NCBI RefSeq assembly: GCF_014679505.1
Contig: NZ_CP061474.1
Span: forward strand, 3,515,241-3,579,240
Length of the DNA: 64,000 bases
Reading direction: 5' to 3'
DNA from: Geobacillus sp. 46C-IIa
GTDB lineage: Bacteria; Bacillota; Bacilli; Bacillales; Anoxybacillaceae
The position numbers and the translations under genes are program-made. Below, piece after piece: positions 52,886 through 63,958 of the stretch. Each line of letters starts with the position of its first letter. Position 1 is the first letter of the stretch. The notes beneath the pieces were generated by a model. The model did no database searches. It was not told where the DNA came from and saw nothing but the letters and a program-made list of their open reading frames with translations.

Positions 52886-54444
52886 GTGAAAACGAAGTAT
52901 TGGTCTTACCTGTTGCTTGCTCTCGTGCTCGCTGTTTCTACGGCATTGGCCGGGTGCGGAGGCAAATCAGCCTCCAATCATGCATCATCCGGTTCGCAAG
53001 GAAAAGGAAACGTCGCTCAGGAGCTGACATATGCGACGACATCCGATGTGGTTGGCCTTTCGCCAATTTTAACGAACGACTCTGTTTCGTCGGCAGTCAT
53101 CGAGCAAGTATATGAAACGTTGTTCGTCCGCGACCCGGAGACGATGGAAATCAAGCCGCATTTGGCGGAATCGTATGAAAATCCGGATGACAAAACATGG
53201 GTCATCAAACTGAAACAAGGCATTAAGTTCCACGACGGCACCGATTTTAACGCCGAAGCAGTCAAATATACGTTTGATAAACTGCGAGACCCGAAAACAG
53301 CAGCACCGCGGGCTTCGCTGCTTGAGCCGGTTGAATCGGTCGAAGTGAAAGACGACTATACCGTTGTGATCAAAACAAAATATCCGTATGGTCCGATGCT
53401 TGCTGCCCTGTCGCATACGAACGCCTCAATCGTCAGCCCGACGGCCGATCAAAAACAAGATTTAATGAAACAGCCAGTTGGCACCGGCCCGTTTAAATTT
53501 GTCGAATGGGTGCCAGGCGATCATGTGACGTTAGAGAAAAATGACGATTATTGGCAAGGAGCGCCGAAATTAGAGAAAGTGACGTTCAAAGTCGTTCCGG
53601 AAGTGACGACCGCCATTTCGATGCTGCAAACTGGTGATGTGCAGTTTATCGACAGCGTACCGGCTGAACAGCTTTCTCGCATTGAAGCGATGAAAAATGT
53701 TCAGTTCATCAAAAAGAAGGCACACCGGTCTACTATTTAGGGTTTAACATGAAAAAGAAACCAATGAATGAACTCGCCTTCCGCCAAGCCGTTTCGTATG
53801 CGATCAACAAAGAGGAATACATCCAACAGTTAAAAGGCCTCGGCGTGAAATCAAACAGCGTCATCGGCCCGAAAGTGTTCGGCTATGACGAGTCGTCGGA
53901 AAACGTCGCTTACAGCTACGATCCGGAAAAAGCAAAACAGCTTATTGAAGAGAATGGCTATAAAGGGACGACTGTGAAAATACTTGTCGCCAACACGGCA
54001 AGCTATATGAAAATGGCGGAGATCGTCCAAGCCCAATTGAAAGAAGTCGGCCTTAACGCCGAAATTGAATCGATGGAATGGGGAACGTTCCTTGATGCGA
54101 CAAAACAAGGGAAATACGATATTACATTCCTCGGTTGGACAAACAGCACGGCTGATGGCAGCGAGCTGTTTTACCCGAACTTCCATTCAAAGAATGCAGG
54201 GGCAACGAACCGTATATTCTACAACAACCCGGCCTTCGACAAACTGGTGGAAGAATCGAGAATGGCGATTGATCCGGCAGTGCGTAAGCAAAAATTAAAA
54301 GAAGCGAACGAATTCTTGTTGAAAGACGCAGCTGTTGTCGTGATGAACCATGGCGTTGTCACGGCGGCCGTCGATCAATCGGTGAAAGGATTGGAGATCG
54401 ATCCGACAGGACAATGGTCGCTCTATCACGTTCATAGAGAGTAG
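52886..54444 (+). pseudogene. oppA: Peptide-binding lipoprotein OppA, frameshifted in this sequence
   Basis: The substrate-binding lipoprotein (SBP family 5) of the transporter, about 519 residues when corrected. A signal peptide ends at LAGC; the mature part starts with a Ser/Gly-rich linker, then ELTYATTSDVVGLSP and VWRLKQGIKFHDG-like WVIKLKQGIKFHDGTDF. The frame breaks after NVQFIKK; one extra A in the run at 53711-53715 gives EGTPVYYLGFN and rejoins the second half (KKKPMNELAFRQAVSYAIN to the stop). The start is GTG 52886 behind GGGGGGAAAACGA. Within SBP5 it could take dipeptides, oligopeptides or glutathione. Confidence 0.88.
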
Positions 54445-54452
54445 GGGATAGC

Positions 54453-55431
54453 ATGACTGAGACATTGTTGCGTGTCGAGAACCTTGTCACGACCTTCAGC
54501 ACAGCGGAAGGGAAACTTTCCGCTGTGCGGGGGGTTTCTTTTTCCGTCCGCAAAGGGGAGACGCTTTGCATTGTCGGCGAATCAGGGTGTGGGAAAAGCA
54601 TCACCTCGCTGTCGATCATGGGCTTGCTTCCGAGCAACGGTGCGGTAGAGAGCGGGTCGATTGAGTTTGCCGGCCGCGATTTGACGAAACTGTCGAAAGA
54701 GGAGTTGCGCCGCATTCGCGGAAACGAAATGTCGATGATTTTTCAAGAGCCGATGACGGCGCTTAACCCGGTTTTCACGATCGGTTATCAACTTCGCGAA
54801 CCGCTCATGCTCCATCAAAAGTTGTCGAAACAGGAAGCGCACGAGCGAGGCATTGAGCTGCTCAAGCAAGTTGGCATTCCGTTTCCGGAAAAGCGGATGA
54901 AACAATACCCGCATGAGCTAAGCGGCGGGATGAGGCAGCGCGTCATGATCGCTATGGCGCTTGCCTGCCATCCGAGCCTGCTCATCGCCGATGAGCCGAC
55001 GACGGCCCTTGATGTGACGATTCAGGCGCAAATTCTCGACTTGATGAACGAGCTAAAGCAAAAATTGAACATGGCCGTCATTTTAATCACCCACGATATG
55101 GGGGTTGTCGCCGAAATGGCCGACCGGGTGATGGTCATGTACGCCGGGGAGAAAGTGGAGGAAGGCGATGTCGAAAGCATTTTCGCCAATCCGCGCCACC
55201 CGTATACAAAAGGGCTGCTGCAATCCGTGCCGAGCGTTGATGACGAAGAGTATTCACTCGAACCGATTCCAGGCACGCTGCCGAGTTTAAACGAACAAAT
55301 TGACGGCTGCCGGTTCCACCCGCGCTGCCCGTTTGCGACTGATCAATGCCGGACGGCACCGCCGCCGGAGAGAACGATCCGCGCCAGCCATTCCGTCCGC
55401 TGCTGGTTAGAAGAGGGGTCCACAACGATGA
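54453..55431 (+). CDS. oppD: Oligopeptide ABC transporter ATPase OppD, end disturbed
   Basis: An ATPase of about 325 residues: Walker [12 protein letters not shown], the Q-loop in [10 protein letters not shown], signature LSGGMRQRV, Walker [13 protein letters not shown], and the C-terminal oligopeptide-type cysteine segment [14 protein letters not shown], which in relatives can hold an Fe-S cluster. As given the frame runs past the expected end into the oppF start. One G fewer at 55415-55418 would end it in EEGPQR with TGA 55429-55431 overlapping the oppF ATG. The rest is intact. Confidence 0.88.
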
Positions 55432-56404
55432 GCGAGTCAAAGCAGCCACTTCTTAAGTTGGAAAGCGTGAAAAGTATTACCCGATCAGGGAGGACTGTTG
55501 CGGCGCGTCCAAGGCTACGTAAAAGCGGTCGAGAACGTTTCCCTTGACGTGTTTGCCGGAGAGAGCATCGGCATCGTCGGCGAATCGGGCTGTGGAAAAT
55601 CGACCCTCGGCCGGACGATTCTTGGTTTAGAAGAAGCAACGGGCGGATCGATCCTTTTCCAAGGCGAAGAAATCAGCCGCTTGCCGGAACGGCAGCGCAA
55701 ACGGTGGAAAAAAGAAATGCAGATGGTATTCCAAGATCCGTACGCCTCGCTGAACCCCCGTCAACGCATCGGCCACGCGCTCGAGGAAGCGTTTGTCATC
55801 CATACGGACATGACAAAGGCCGAGCGCGAGGAGCGCGTGTTGCAGCTGCTCCAAGAAGTTGGACTCCGTCCGGAACATTACGACCGCTATCCGCATGAAT
55901 TCAGCGGCGGGCAGCGGCAGCGGATTGGCATCGCCCGGGCGATTGCCTTGAATCCATCGCTTGTCATTTGCGATGAGGCCGTCTCCGCGCTGGACGTATC
56001 TGTCCAAGCACAAATCATTAAGCTACTAAAAGACATTCAAGAAAAACATGAGCTGACGTATTTATTCATCTCCCACGATTTAGGGGGTCGTGCGCCATTT
56101 TTGCAACCGGGTGCTCGTCATGTATTTAGGCCATGCCGTCGAGCTCGCACCGTCGCGGGAATTGTACGCCAATCCGCTGCACCCGTATACAAAGGCGTTA
56201 TTGTCCGCCATTCCGCGGCCGAAGCCGGGCGCTAGGCGGGAGCGTATCCGTCTTGAAGGCGACTTGCCGAACCCAGCCAATCCGCCGAAAGGCTGCCCGT
56301 TCCATACGCGCTGCCCGGTGGCGACCGAACGATGCAAACAAGAACGGCCGGAGTGGAAAGAAGCGGCTCCGGGTCATTTTGTTGCTTGCCATGAAGTGAA
56401 GTGA
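55428..56404 (+). pseudogene. oppF: Oligopeptide ABC transporter ATPase OppF, frameshifted in this sequence
   Basis: The partner ATPase, about 325 residues when corrected. ATG 55428 opens [15 protein letters not shown]. Three changes break it: a missing A at 55470-55473, a missing G at 55488-55490 (restoring KKYYPIRGGLLRRVQG), and one extra G at 56083-56087 (restoring [14 protein letters not shown]). The core frame holds Walker [10 protein letters not shown], signature FSGGQRQR, Walker B LVICDEAVSALD, and the end holds [14 protein letters not shown]. Confidence 0.86.
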
Positions 56405-56416
56405 GGAGGGGTTGCC

Positions 56417-58019
56417 ATGGACTACTTATACCATCCATACCCATCGCAGCGAATGACGGTGTTCGCCAAAAACGGCGTTGTTGCGACATCGCAGCCGCTC
56501 GCGGCGCAAGCGGGCTTGAGGTGCTGAAAAAAGGCGGCAACGCCATCGATGCGGCGGTCGCCGCCGCGGCTTGTCTGACGGTCGTTGAGCCGACATCGAA
56601 CGGCATCGGCGGCGATGCGTTCGCCCTCGTCTGGACGAGCGGGAAATTGTACGGATTAAACGCGAGCGGCTATGCGCCGGCTTTGCTTTCGCTTGACGCG
56701 CTAAAAGAGCGCGGCTATACAGAAATGCCGAAATACGGCTTCGCCCCGGTGACGGTCCCGGGAGCGCCGGCGGCATGGGCGGCGCTGTCGAAGCGCTTCG
56801 GCCGCCTGCCGCTTGCGGACACGCTCGCACCGGCGATCGCTTATGCTGAAAACGGCTACCCGGTATCGCCCGTGCTCGGAAAGTACTGGGCGAACGCCTA
56901 CCGGGTGTACAAAGAAGCGCTTCACGGGCCGGAATTTGCCGCCTGGTTTGCGACGTTTGCGCCGGGCGGCCGCGCGCCGAGGATCGGGGAAGTGTGGGCG
57001 TCTCCGGACCATGCGGCGACGCTTCGTTCGATTGCGGAGACAGAAGCGGAAAGCTTTTATCGCGGCGAGCTGGCGGAAAAAATCGCCGCCTTCTCGAAGC
57101 AATACGACGGTTTTTGACGCTCGAGGATCTCGCCGAGTATGAACCGGAATGGGTTGAACCGATTTCCGTTTCCTACCGCGGCTATGACGTATGGGAAATC
57201 CCGCCGAACGGCCAAGGACTTGTCGCCTTACTGGCGTTAAACATCATGAACGGGTTTGACGTGCCAAGCATTCCGGACGTTGAGACATGCCACCGGCAAA
57301 TCGAGGCGATGAAGCTTGCCTTTGCTGACGGGAAAGCGTATATCGCCGACCGCCGCTATATGGACTACCGCGTCGATGAGCTGTTATCCGAATCGTTTGC
57401 GGCCATGCGCCGGGCGCAAATCGGCGCCGAAGCGCTCACCCCGGAGCCGGGAACGCCGCCAAAAGGCGGAACGGTCTATTTGGCTGCCGCTGACGGCGAA
57501 GGCAATATGGTGTCGTTCATCCAAAGCAACTATATGGGCTTCGGGTCCGGCCTCGTAGTGCCAGGCACGGGGATCGCCTTGCACAACCGCGGCCATAACT
57601 TCGCCTTTGATGACGGCCATCCGAACGCGCTCGCCCCAAGGAAAAAGCCGTACCATACGATCATTCCCGGCTTTTTGACGAAAGGCGGCACACCGATCGG
57701 CCCGTTTGGCGTCATGGGCGGGTTCATGCAGCCGCAAGGGCATATGCAAGTGATCATGAACACGATCGATTTCGCTTTGAATCCGCAAGCGGCGCTTGAT
57801 GCGCCCCGTTGGCAGTGGATGGAAGGGAAAACGGTGCTCGTCGAGCCCCACTTCCCGCGCCATATCGCTGAAGCGCTCGCCCGCAAAGGGCATGACATCC
57901 GTGTGGCGTTAGACGGCGGCCCGTTCGGCCGCGGGCAAATCATTTGGCGCGATCCTCACACCGGCGTGCTCGCTGCTGGGACGGAGCCGCGCACGGATGG
58001 AGCGGTCGCCGCTTGGTGA
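56417..58019 (+). pseudogene. ggt: Gamma-glutamyltransferase (YwrD-like), frameshifted in this sequence
   Basis: An N-terminal-nucleophile hydrolase of about 534 residues that removes or transfers gamma-glutamyl groups. ATG 56417 opens MDYLYHPYPSQRMTVFAKNG with no signal peptide, so it should be cytoplasmic. Missing G at 56512-56514 (restoring GLEVLKKGGNAIDAA) and missing T at 57111-57115 (restoring YDGFLTLEDLAEYE) break the frame. The likely self-cleaving nucleophile is the Thr in PKGGTVYLAAADGEG, and GLVVPGTGIALHNRG is the substrate region. Related to B. subtilis YwrD. GAGGAGGGG precedes the start. Confidence 0.87.
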
Positions 58020-58044
58020 AACTAGCGATAAAGGAATGACAACG

Positions 58045-58624
58045 ATGAATCAATGGCATTTGTTTCTCGCCTTTTTCGCGTCGGCATGCTCGGGTACGGG
58101 GCGGTCCGTCCTCGATCCCGCTCGTGCGCGCCGAAGTGGTGACAAAATACCGCTGGATGACGGACGAAGAATTCGCCGAGATTTTGGCCATCGCCAACGC
58201 CTTGCCCGGCCCGATCGCGACGAAGCTCGCCGGCTATATCGGCTACCGCGTTGGCGGTGCGTTTGGGCTTTTGAACGCCGTCTTAGCGACGACTGCCCCG
58301 ACGGTGGTGCTGATGATCGTGCTGTTGGCGGTGCTGTCATCGTTCAAGGACACGCCGTGGGTCGCCGGGATGACGAAAGCGGTCGTCCCTGTTGTCGCGG
58401 TCATGCTTGCCGAGATGACGTGGCAGTTCGCCAAACAGGCGCGCGCCGCCCTCGGCATCTGGCCCACAGCCTTGCTTCTTGCCGCTTGCTTTGCCGCCTT
58501 GTGGTGGCTCGGGCTTCATCCGGCGCTTGTCGTCGCCCTGTTGCTTGTGGCGGCGTTTGTCGGGCGGGGAAAACCGGAAGCGGCGAACGGAAACGAGCGC
58601 GGTGAAAGGAAGGTGTCGTCATGA
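58045..58624 (+). pseudogene. Chromate transporter, first short-chain subunit (ChrA/YwrA-B type), frameshifted
   Basis: A single-domain CHR protein of about 193 residues. ATG 58045 gives MNQWHLFLAFF; a missing T at 58072-58076 and a missing G at 58098-58101 must be restored to read RVGMLGYGGGPSSIPLVRAEVV, the CHR signature. The rest is one frame: YRWMTDEEFAEILAIANALPGPIATKLAGY and four to five hydrophobic helices. Short CHR proteins come in pairs; its partner follows with an ATGA overlap. Substrate chromate is by family name only; sulfate-like anions are possible. Confidence 0.85.
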
Positions 58625-59153
58625 TTTACTGGCATTTGTTTCTCGCCTTTTTTGGCCCGGCATTCTCGGCTATGGCGGCGGCCCGGCCTCGATCCCGCTC
58701 GTCGAGCACGAAGTCGTCGACCGGTACCAATGGATGACGGTCAATGAATTCAGTGAAGTGCTGGCGATCGGCAACTCACTTCCCGGCCCGATCGCGACGA
58801 AAATGGCTGGATATATCGGCTACGAACAAGCCGGCCTCCTCGGCGCCGCTGTCGCCGTGTTTGCGAGCGTCGCCCCGTCGCTCATTTTGCTGCTCGCGCT
58901 CTTGCAGCTCTTGTACAAATGGAAAGACGCGCCGCAAGTAAAGCGGCTCACCGCCTACATCCGCCCGGCCGTCGCTGTCATGCTGGGGATCATGGCGATC
59001 GACTTTTTCCGCGAGTCATACGAAGGAACCGGGTTCGGCCAAACGGTGTTTCTCGCCGCCGCCAGCGCTTTTCTGTTGCTCGGCAAATGGCGCATCCACC
59101 CGGCGTACGTCATCGCCTTGGCGCTTGTGTACGGGGCTGTCTTCTTGTCCTAG
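58621..59153 (+). pseudogene. Chromate transporter, second short-chain subunit, frameshifted
   Basis: The partner CHR protein, about 177 residues. ATG 58621 overlaps the stop of the first gene. It starts MIYWHLFLAFF; one more T in the run at 58648-58653 gives WPGILGYGGGPASIPLVEHEVV. The remainder is intact: YQWMTVNEFSEVLAIGNSLP, AGYIGYEQAG and hydrophobic helices. Together the two would form the bipartite transporter known from B. subtilis ywrA/ywrB. Confidence 0.85.
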
Positions 59154-59175
59154 ACTATGAGTCCGCCATAACGAA

Positions 59176-59208
59176 GCGAGGTTTCACGCATGTGAAGCCT
59201 CGTTTTTC
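59176..59208 (+). terminator. Terminator after the chromate transporter pair
   Basis: CGAGGTTTCAC, loop GCAT, GTGAAGCCTCG and TTTTT: an 11-bp stem with one G-T pair. Confidence 0.87.
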
Positions 59209-59486
59209 TGTTCTCAAAAGAACGATAAAAACAGCCGATCGTCCTTAAGTAAGAGAATGCATAGCGTTCAAGCGGTTTCTTAGTTGGAGAAATGGCACGA
59301 TGCCCCCAAAAGGCTATCCGTCTTCAAGCAAGATACAACATATCGTGATGCATAAGTGTTCGAAACGGATGCCTCACCGCATTAGAAGAAACGTTACGCC
59401 CGCTAACTCACCAGCTGGCAACAAGACAGAACCCCGAACGTGCGCCGGCGCAAAGAAAACACGTGCCGGCGATACAGACACGTTGT
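59209..59486. other. Spacer between chrA pair and the BsuPI gene
   Basis: No supported gene. A 66-codon + strand frame at 59300-59500 has a fair ribosome site but a composition rich in Lys, Arg, Pro and Thr and no resemblance to anything I know. CGCCGGC and GCCGGCG near 59440-59472 could form a hairpin at the 3' end of the minus-strand gene. Confidence 0.35.
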
Positions 59487-59994
59487 CTATTCCACGGTAA
59501 ACGTCACGCTCGCCCGGGCGTTCGGCCAGTTTTGTCGGCGAGCCACCACTCAAGCGTGTACGTCCCGGGCGCTAAGTCGCGGAACGTCTCCTGAAAGGAC
59601 AGCTCTTCGCCTTGTTTTAACGTCCGCTCTTCGTAAATTTGCGCAAACATCTTCCCTTCGCTGAACTGCTTCACCTTTTGCCGTCGCGGTACAAAATGTA
59701 GTCATACTGTTTCGAGCTCGTGAACGTCACCGTCTGCACGCGTTCGGTTTGGTTTTTCACCGTGAAGGTAAACACGTAGGCGCCATTTTCTTTTTTGTAC
59801 GTCAACGACGGCTCAAGCGTCCCGGCGATAATTCCTTTTCCGTCCGCGTGCGCCGGTTTGCCCGCCGGGGCGGGGCCAAGCAAGTCATCCTTTGCCTGCG
59901 GTTGCCCGTTGCCGTTTGTATACATAAACAACGCGCTCGCCGCCGCCACCCCAGCCAGCACGGCGGCGATGCCGATCGCTTTTCCTTTGCCCAT
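59487..59994 (-). pseudogene. BsuPI-domain exported protein, frameshifted in this sequence
   Basis: A membrane-anchored or secreted protein of about 169 residues with the BsuPI (intracellular proteinase inhibitor) domain. The N-terminus MGKGKAIGIAAVLAGVAAASA is a signal or anchor, followed by a Gly/Pro-rich linker and the beta-sandwich domain (AYVFTFTVKNQTERVQTVTF, YDYILYRDGK). Two one-base losses (runs at 59676-59679 and 59530-59533 on the + strand) must be repaired to read KVKQFSEGKMFAQIYEE and WWLADKNWPNARASVTF to the natural stop. AAAAGGAGGG lies upstream of the ATG, and TATAAT on the minus strand at 60021-60026 is a possible -10. Target unknown. Confidence 0.78.
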
Positions 59995-60302
59995 ATCGGA
60001 CCCTCCTTTTGTCTCTTTCTATTATAGTCGTTTCCCGTTTTCCTCTCGTTACAAACCGTGAAAAAATTGTGAAAAACCGTTGTCCGCCTTGATATTTCTG
60101 GTATATATGCCCGATTTGTCTAATAAAATGTTACAAATTGAACAGCAATGAGAGTGGTTGAGGTGGGGATCGTTCACAACCGGCAAGCGACGCGACGAGG
60201 ACGCTTCCAAGACATCCAGCGAAAGCGGCGCTCATCAGTGGCAAGACGAGTCTCATTTCACACTTCTCACTTCTCACATCCAACTTAGGGAGGGCGAGTG
60301 GT
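59995..60302. other. Upstream region of spoIIID
   Basis: A 308-base divergent region. GATATTT (60092) and GGTATATA (60101) with TAATAAAAT downstream (60120) are candidate SigE elements for spoIIID, which is mother-cell expressed, but no spacing is fully convincing. The last 120 bases are unusual: rich in GACGCGACGAGGACG-type sequence and CTTCTCACTTCTCAC repeats at 60260-60280. A ribosome site AGGGAGGGCG ends this region. Confidence 0.4.
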
Positions 60303-60566
60303 GTGCACGATTACATCAAAGAGCGTACGATCAAGATTGGCAAGTATATCGTGGAGACGAGGAAAACCGTTCGCGTCATCGCGAAAGAGTTTGGCGTATC
60401 GAAAAGCACCGTGCATAAAGACTTGACCGAGCGGCTGCCGGAAATCAATCCGGAGCTGGCCCAAGAAGTAAAACAAATTCTCGATTACCATAAATCGATC
60501 CGCCATTTGCGCGGCGGCGAAGCGACGAAGAAAAAGTACAAAAAACAAGCGGTGAAAAACAACTAA
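60303..60566 (+). CDS. spoIIID: Sporulation transcription factor SpoIIID
   Basis: An 87-residue mother-cell DNA-binding regulator that modifies the SigE regulon and starts sigK expression. The helix-turn-helix is VIAKEFGVSKSTVHKDLTER; the C-terminal basic helix is EATKKKYKKQ. It is nearly identical to the B. subtilis protein except at the last residues. The start is GTG 60303, about 8 bases after AGGGAGGGCG. Frame intact. Confidence 0.97.
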   Translation: MHDYIKERTIKIGKYIVETRKTVRVIAKEFGVSKSTVHKDLTERLPEINPELAQEVKQILDYHKSIRHLRGGEATKKKYKKQAVKNN

Positions 60567-60670
60567 CTTTTTCCTTGCCATCTGCCGTTAGCAGTATCAT
60601 TCCGGCTGCGGAATATGGTAAAATAACCAATTAGGAATGATTTCAGGGCAGAGGCAAGGAGGAGCAAGGT

Positions 60671-61670
<1,000 letters not shown>

Positions 61671-61761
61671 CCATTTGCCGCGAGCGGCAGCCGAAAGAGC
61701 TGCGCCTCGTCTCTGCATCAAAAAAGGAAAGGCGGGGATGCGGCGCTCGCTTCCGCCCGCT

Positions 61762-61767
61762 TATAAT
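61762..61767 (+). promoter_or_regulatory. -10 element between mbl and flhO
   Basis: A perfect TATAAT 170 bases before flhO; no good -35 is seen. ACCGATC/GATCGGT near 61856-61890 forms a hairpin in the resulting leader. Confidence 0.35.
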
Positions 61768-61939
61768 GGAAAGAGACATCCGCTGTTGCCTCAAGAGGGC
61801 TGCGGCTTTGGGCAATCTCGTCTATTCCTGCGCCTTCAAGCACGGAGGAATGGAAAACCGATCGCCCGAACGAAAGGGGATCGGTTCTTGCATGAAACGG
61901 ATCTATGGCAACTAATGATGGACAAGCGAGGTGATTGTC

Positions 61940-62764
61940 ATGTTAAGGGGGCTGTATACGGCCGCGAGCGGCATGCTGGCGCAACAACGGCGCGTCGATT
62001 GGCTCACCAACAATCTGGCAAACGCCGAGACGCCAGGGTACAAAGCCGACGCAGGAACAACGAGAGCGTTTCCGGAACTGTTGATGCACCGGCTCGAGGA
62101 CAAGCCGATCCCAACCGCCCCGCCGCGCGCCATCCCGGCGCAAACGGCGATCGGGCCGCTCAACACCGGTGTATATGTGCAAGAGCTCATCCCGAACTTC
62201 CGCCAAGGGGATATGAAAGAAACCGGGCTCTCCACCGATGTCGCCCTAGTCGATGGACAAGTCCCGGTCGACCCGGCAAGCGGGGAGCGGCGCGCTCTTT
62301 TGCCGTCGAAAACGGCCAAGGGAGATCCGCTATACACGAAACGGCCATTTCACCTTGAACCCGGACGGCTATTTGACGACGCAAGACGGCTGGTATGTGC
62401 TGGATGACAACGGCGAACGCATCGCCATCCCGAGCGAAACGTTCACCGTCCGCGATGACGGGACGATTGCGGCGGAAAACAGCGCGACCGCCCGCTTAGG
62501 CGTCGTATTCGCCGCCAATCCGAAAACGCTAGTGAAAGAAGGGAACGGCTTGTTCCGCAGCACGGCTGGGCCGTTGCCGCAGGCGCCGGGTGATGTGACG
62601 TATACGGTCAAACAGCGCTTCATCGAACGGTCCAACGTCGACATCGAGCGGACGATGACCGACTTGCTCGCCGCCTACCGCGCCTTTGAAGCGAACCAAA
62701 AATCGTCCAAGCGTACGACCGCAGTTTAGACAAGGCCGTCAACGAAGTCGGCCGCCTGAAATGA
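61940..62764 (+). pseudogene. flhO: Flagellar basal-body rod/hook protein FlhO, frameshifted in this sequence
   Basis: A FlgF/FlgG-type rod protein of about 275 residues when corrected. ATG 61940 (behind GAGGTG) opens MLRGLYTAASGMLAQQRRVD, with NNLANAETPGYKAD. Three one-base losses break it: T at 62298-62301, G at 62320-62322 (together restoring LFAVENGQGEIRYTRNGHFTL) and A at 62698-62702 (restoring NQKIVQAYDRSLDKAVNEVG). The end carries the rod signature NVDIERTMTDLLAAYRAFEANQ. Confidence 0.87.
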
Positions 62765-62784
62765 TGACGAAAGGGGACAAGCCC

Positions 62785-63604
62785 GTGCTCCGCTCGATGC
62801 ACACCGCTGCCAACACGATGAACGCATTGCAGCAGCGTCTCGATACACTAAGCCATAACATCGCCAACAGCAACACGACAGGGTTTAAACGGCGCGAAGC
62901 GAGCTTCGCCGAGCTGTTGACCCAGCAAGTCGACCGCCTGCCGCACGACGAAGCGCCCCGACAGACGCCGGCGGGCGTGCGCTACGGCAACGGGGCGGGC
63001 CTCGCGTCAACGATGCTCGTCACCGCCCAAGGGCCGCTTACAGAGACCGGCCGCGCGCTCGATTTCGCCTTCACCGCCGCCAACCAATGGTTTCGCGTTC
63101 GAGTCACCGACGCCAACGGCGCCGCAACAATCGGCTACACGCGCGCCGGCAACTTTTCATTGACGCCCATAGGAGGCCGGCTCGCCCTCGTGACAAGCGA
63201 CGGCCGCCCGGTGCTGGATGAAGCGAACGCGCCGATCGAGCTGCCTGCCGAGGCAACCGGCTTCCAGCTGTCCCCGACCGGGACGTTGACGGCCACCGAT
63301 GCCAACGGGCGGTCGTCGCCCGCGTCAACCTGGGCGTCACGGTGATCCGCCGCCCGCAGCTCCTTGAAGCGTTCGGCGACAACATCTTCACTCTTCCCGC
63401 CGTTCCGGGCGCCGCTGAGGAGCTGAACGGCAACGGGCGCGGCCGAATCGCCATGAAACAAGGGGCGCTCGAACAGTCGAACGTGGACCTCGGTGAAGAA
63501 CTCACCGGTTTGATGACAACGAGCCGCGCCTATCAGCTGAACGCCCGCGCCATTCCATTTCCGAACAAATGCTCGGGCTCATTAACAACTTGCGATCCAC
63601 ATGA
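62785..63604 (+). pseudogene. flhP: Flagellar basal-body rod/hook protein FlhP, frameshifted in this sequence
   Basis: The partner rod protein, about 273 residues when corrected. The start is GTG 62785 (behind AAAGGGGA), reading MLRSMHTAANTMNALQQRLD, with HNIANSNTTGFKRR. A missing G at 63311-63312 (restoring GRVVARVNLGVTVIRRPQ) and a missing T at 63553-63554 (restoring ARAISISEQMLGLINNLRS) break it. The C-terminal NVDLGEELTGLMTTSRAYQ is the flagellar rod signature. Its stop overlaps the next start (ATGA). Confidence 0.87.
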
Positions 63605-63958
63605 GCAATGAAACGAAAAACGAACCGCTCTCTCGCATCGCGCGGCGAAAAAGCGAGAACAACATTCCGCCGCCCGCTCGCCCGATAGCGGCGAAGCCGC
63701 TGCCTTGCATAACGAGCAGCCGACGGAAGCGAACGAACCGCCATCTGAAGCTGAACCGACAGAGAGCAAGCGCCGCTTCGTGCGCACGCGGCTCATCCCG
63801 ATTTGGCTTCGGCTCGTGATCGTCACCGTTCTCATGGCGATCTGCCTTGCGGCGGGCGCGTCGTCGGCTACAGCGCCATCGGCGACGGACGGTGGCTGGA
63901 CGTGTTCCGCCCGTCCACGTGGCAGCACATCATTGACGTGGTGGAAAAAGGGACATAG
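63601..63958 (+). pseudogene. EpuA-like / RNA polymerase subunit beta family membrane protein, frameshifted
   Basis: A small protein of about 119 residues when corrected. MSNETKNEPLSRIARRK is followed by an acidic Pro/Glu linker, then RTRLIPIWLRLVIVTVLMAI, a single membrane helix, and GDGRWLDVFRPSTWQHIIDVV. This architecture (disordered head, RLIPIWLRL, one helix) fits the EpuA family often named DNA-directed RNA polymerase subunit beta and lies after flhP in Bacillaceae. A missing G near 63684 and another near 63860 break the frame. Confidence 0.72.

Noticed and set aside
59300..59500. Small + strand gene of 66 codons
   Set aside because: There is a possible ribosome site, but composition is odd, no family is recognised and the frame runs into the opposite BsuPI gene.
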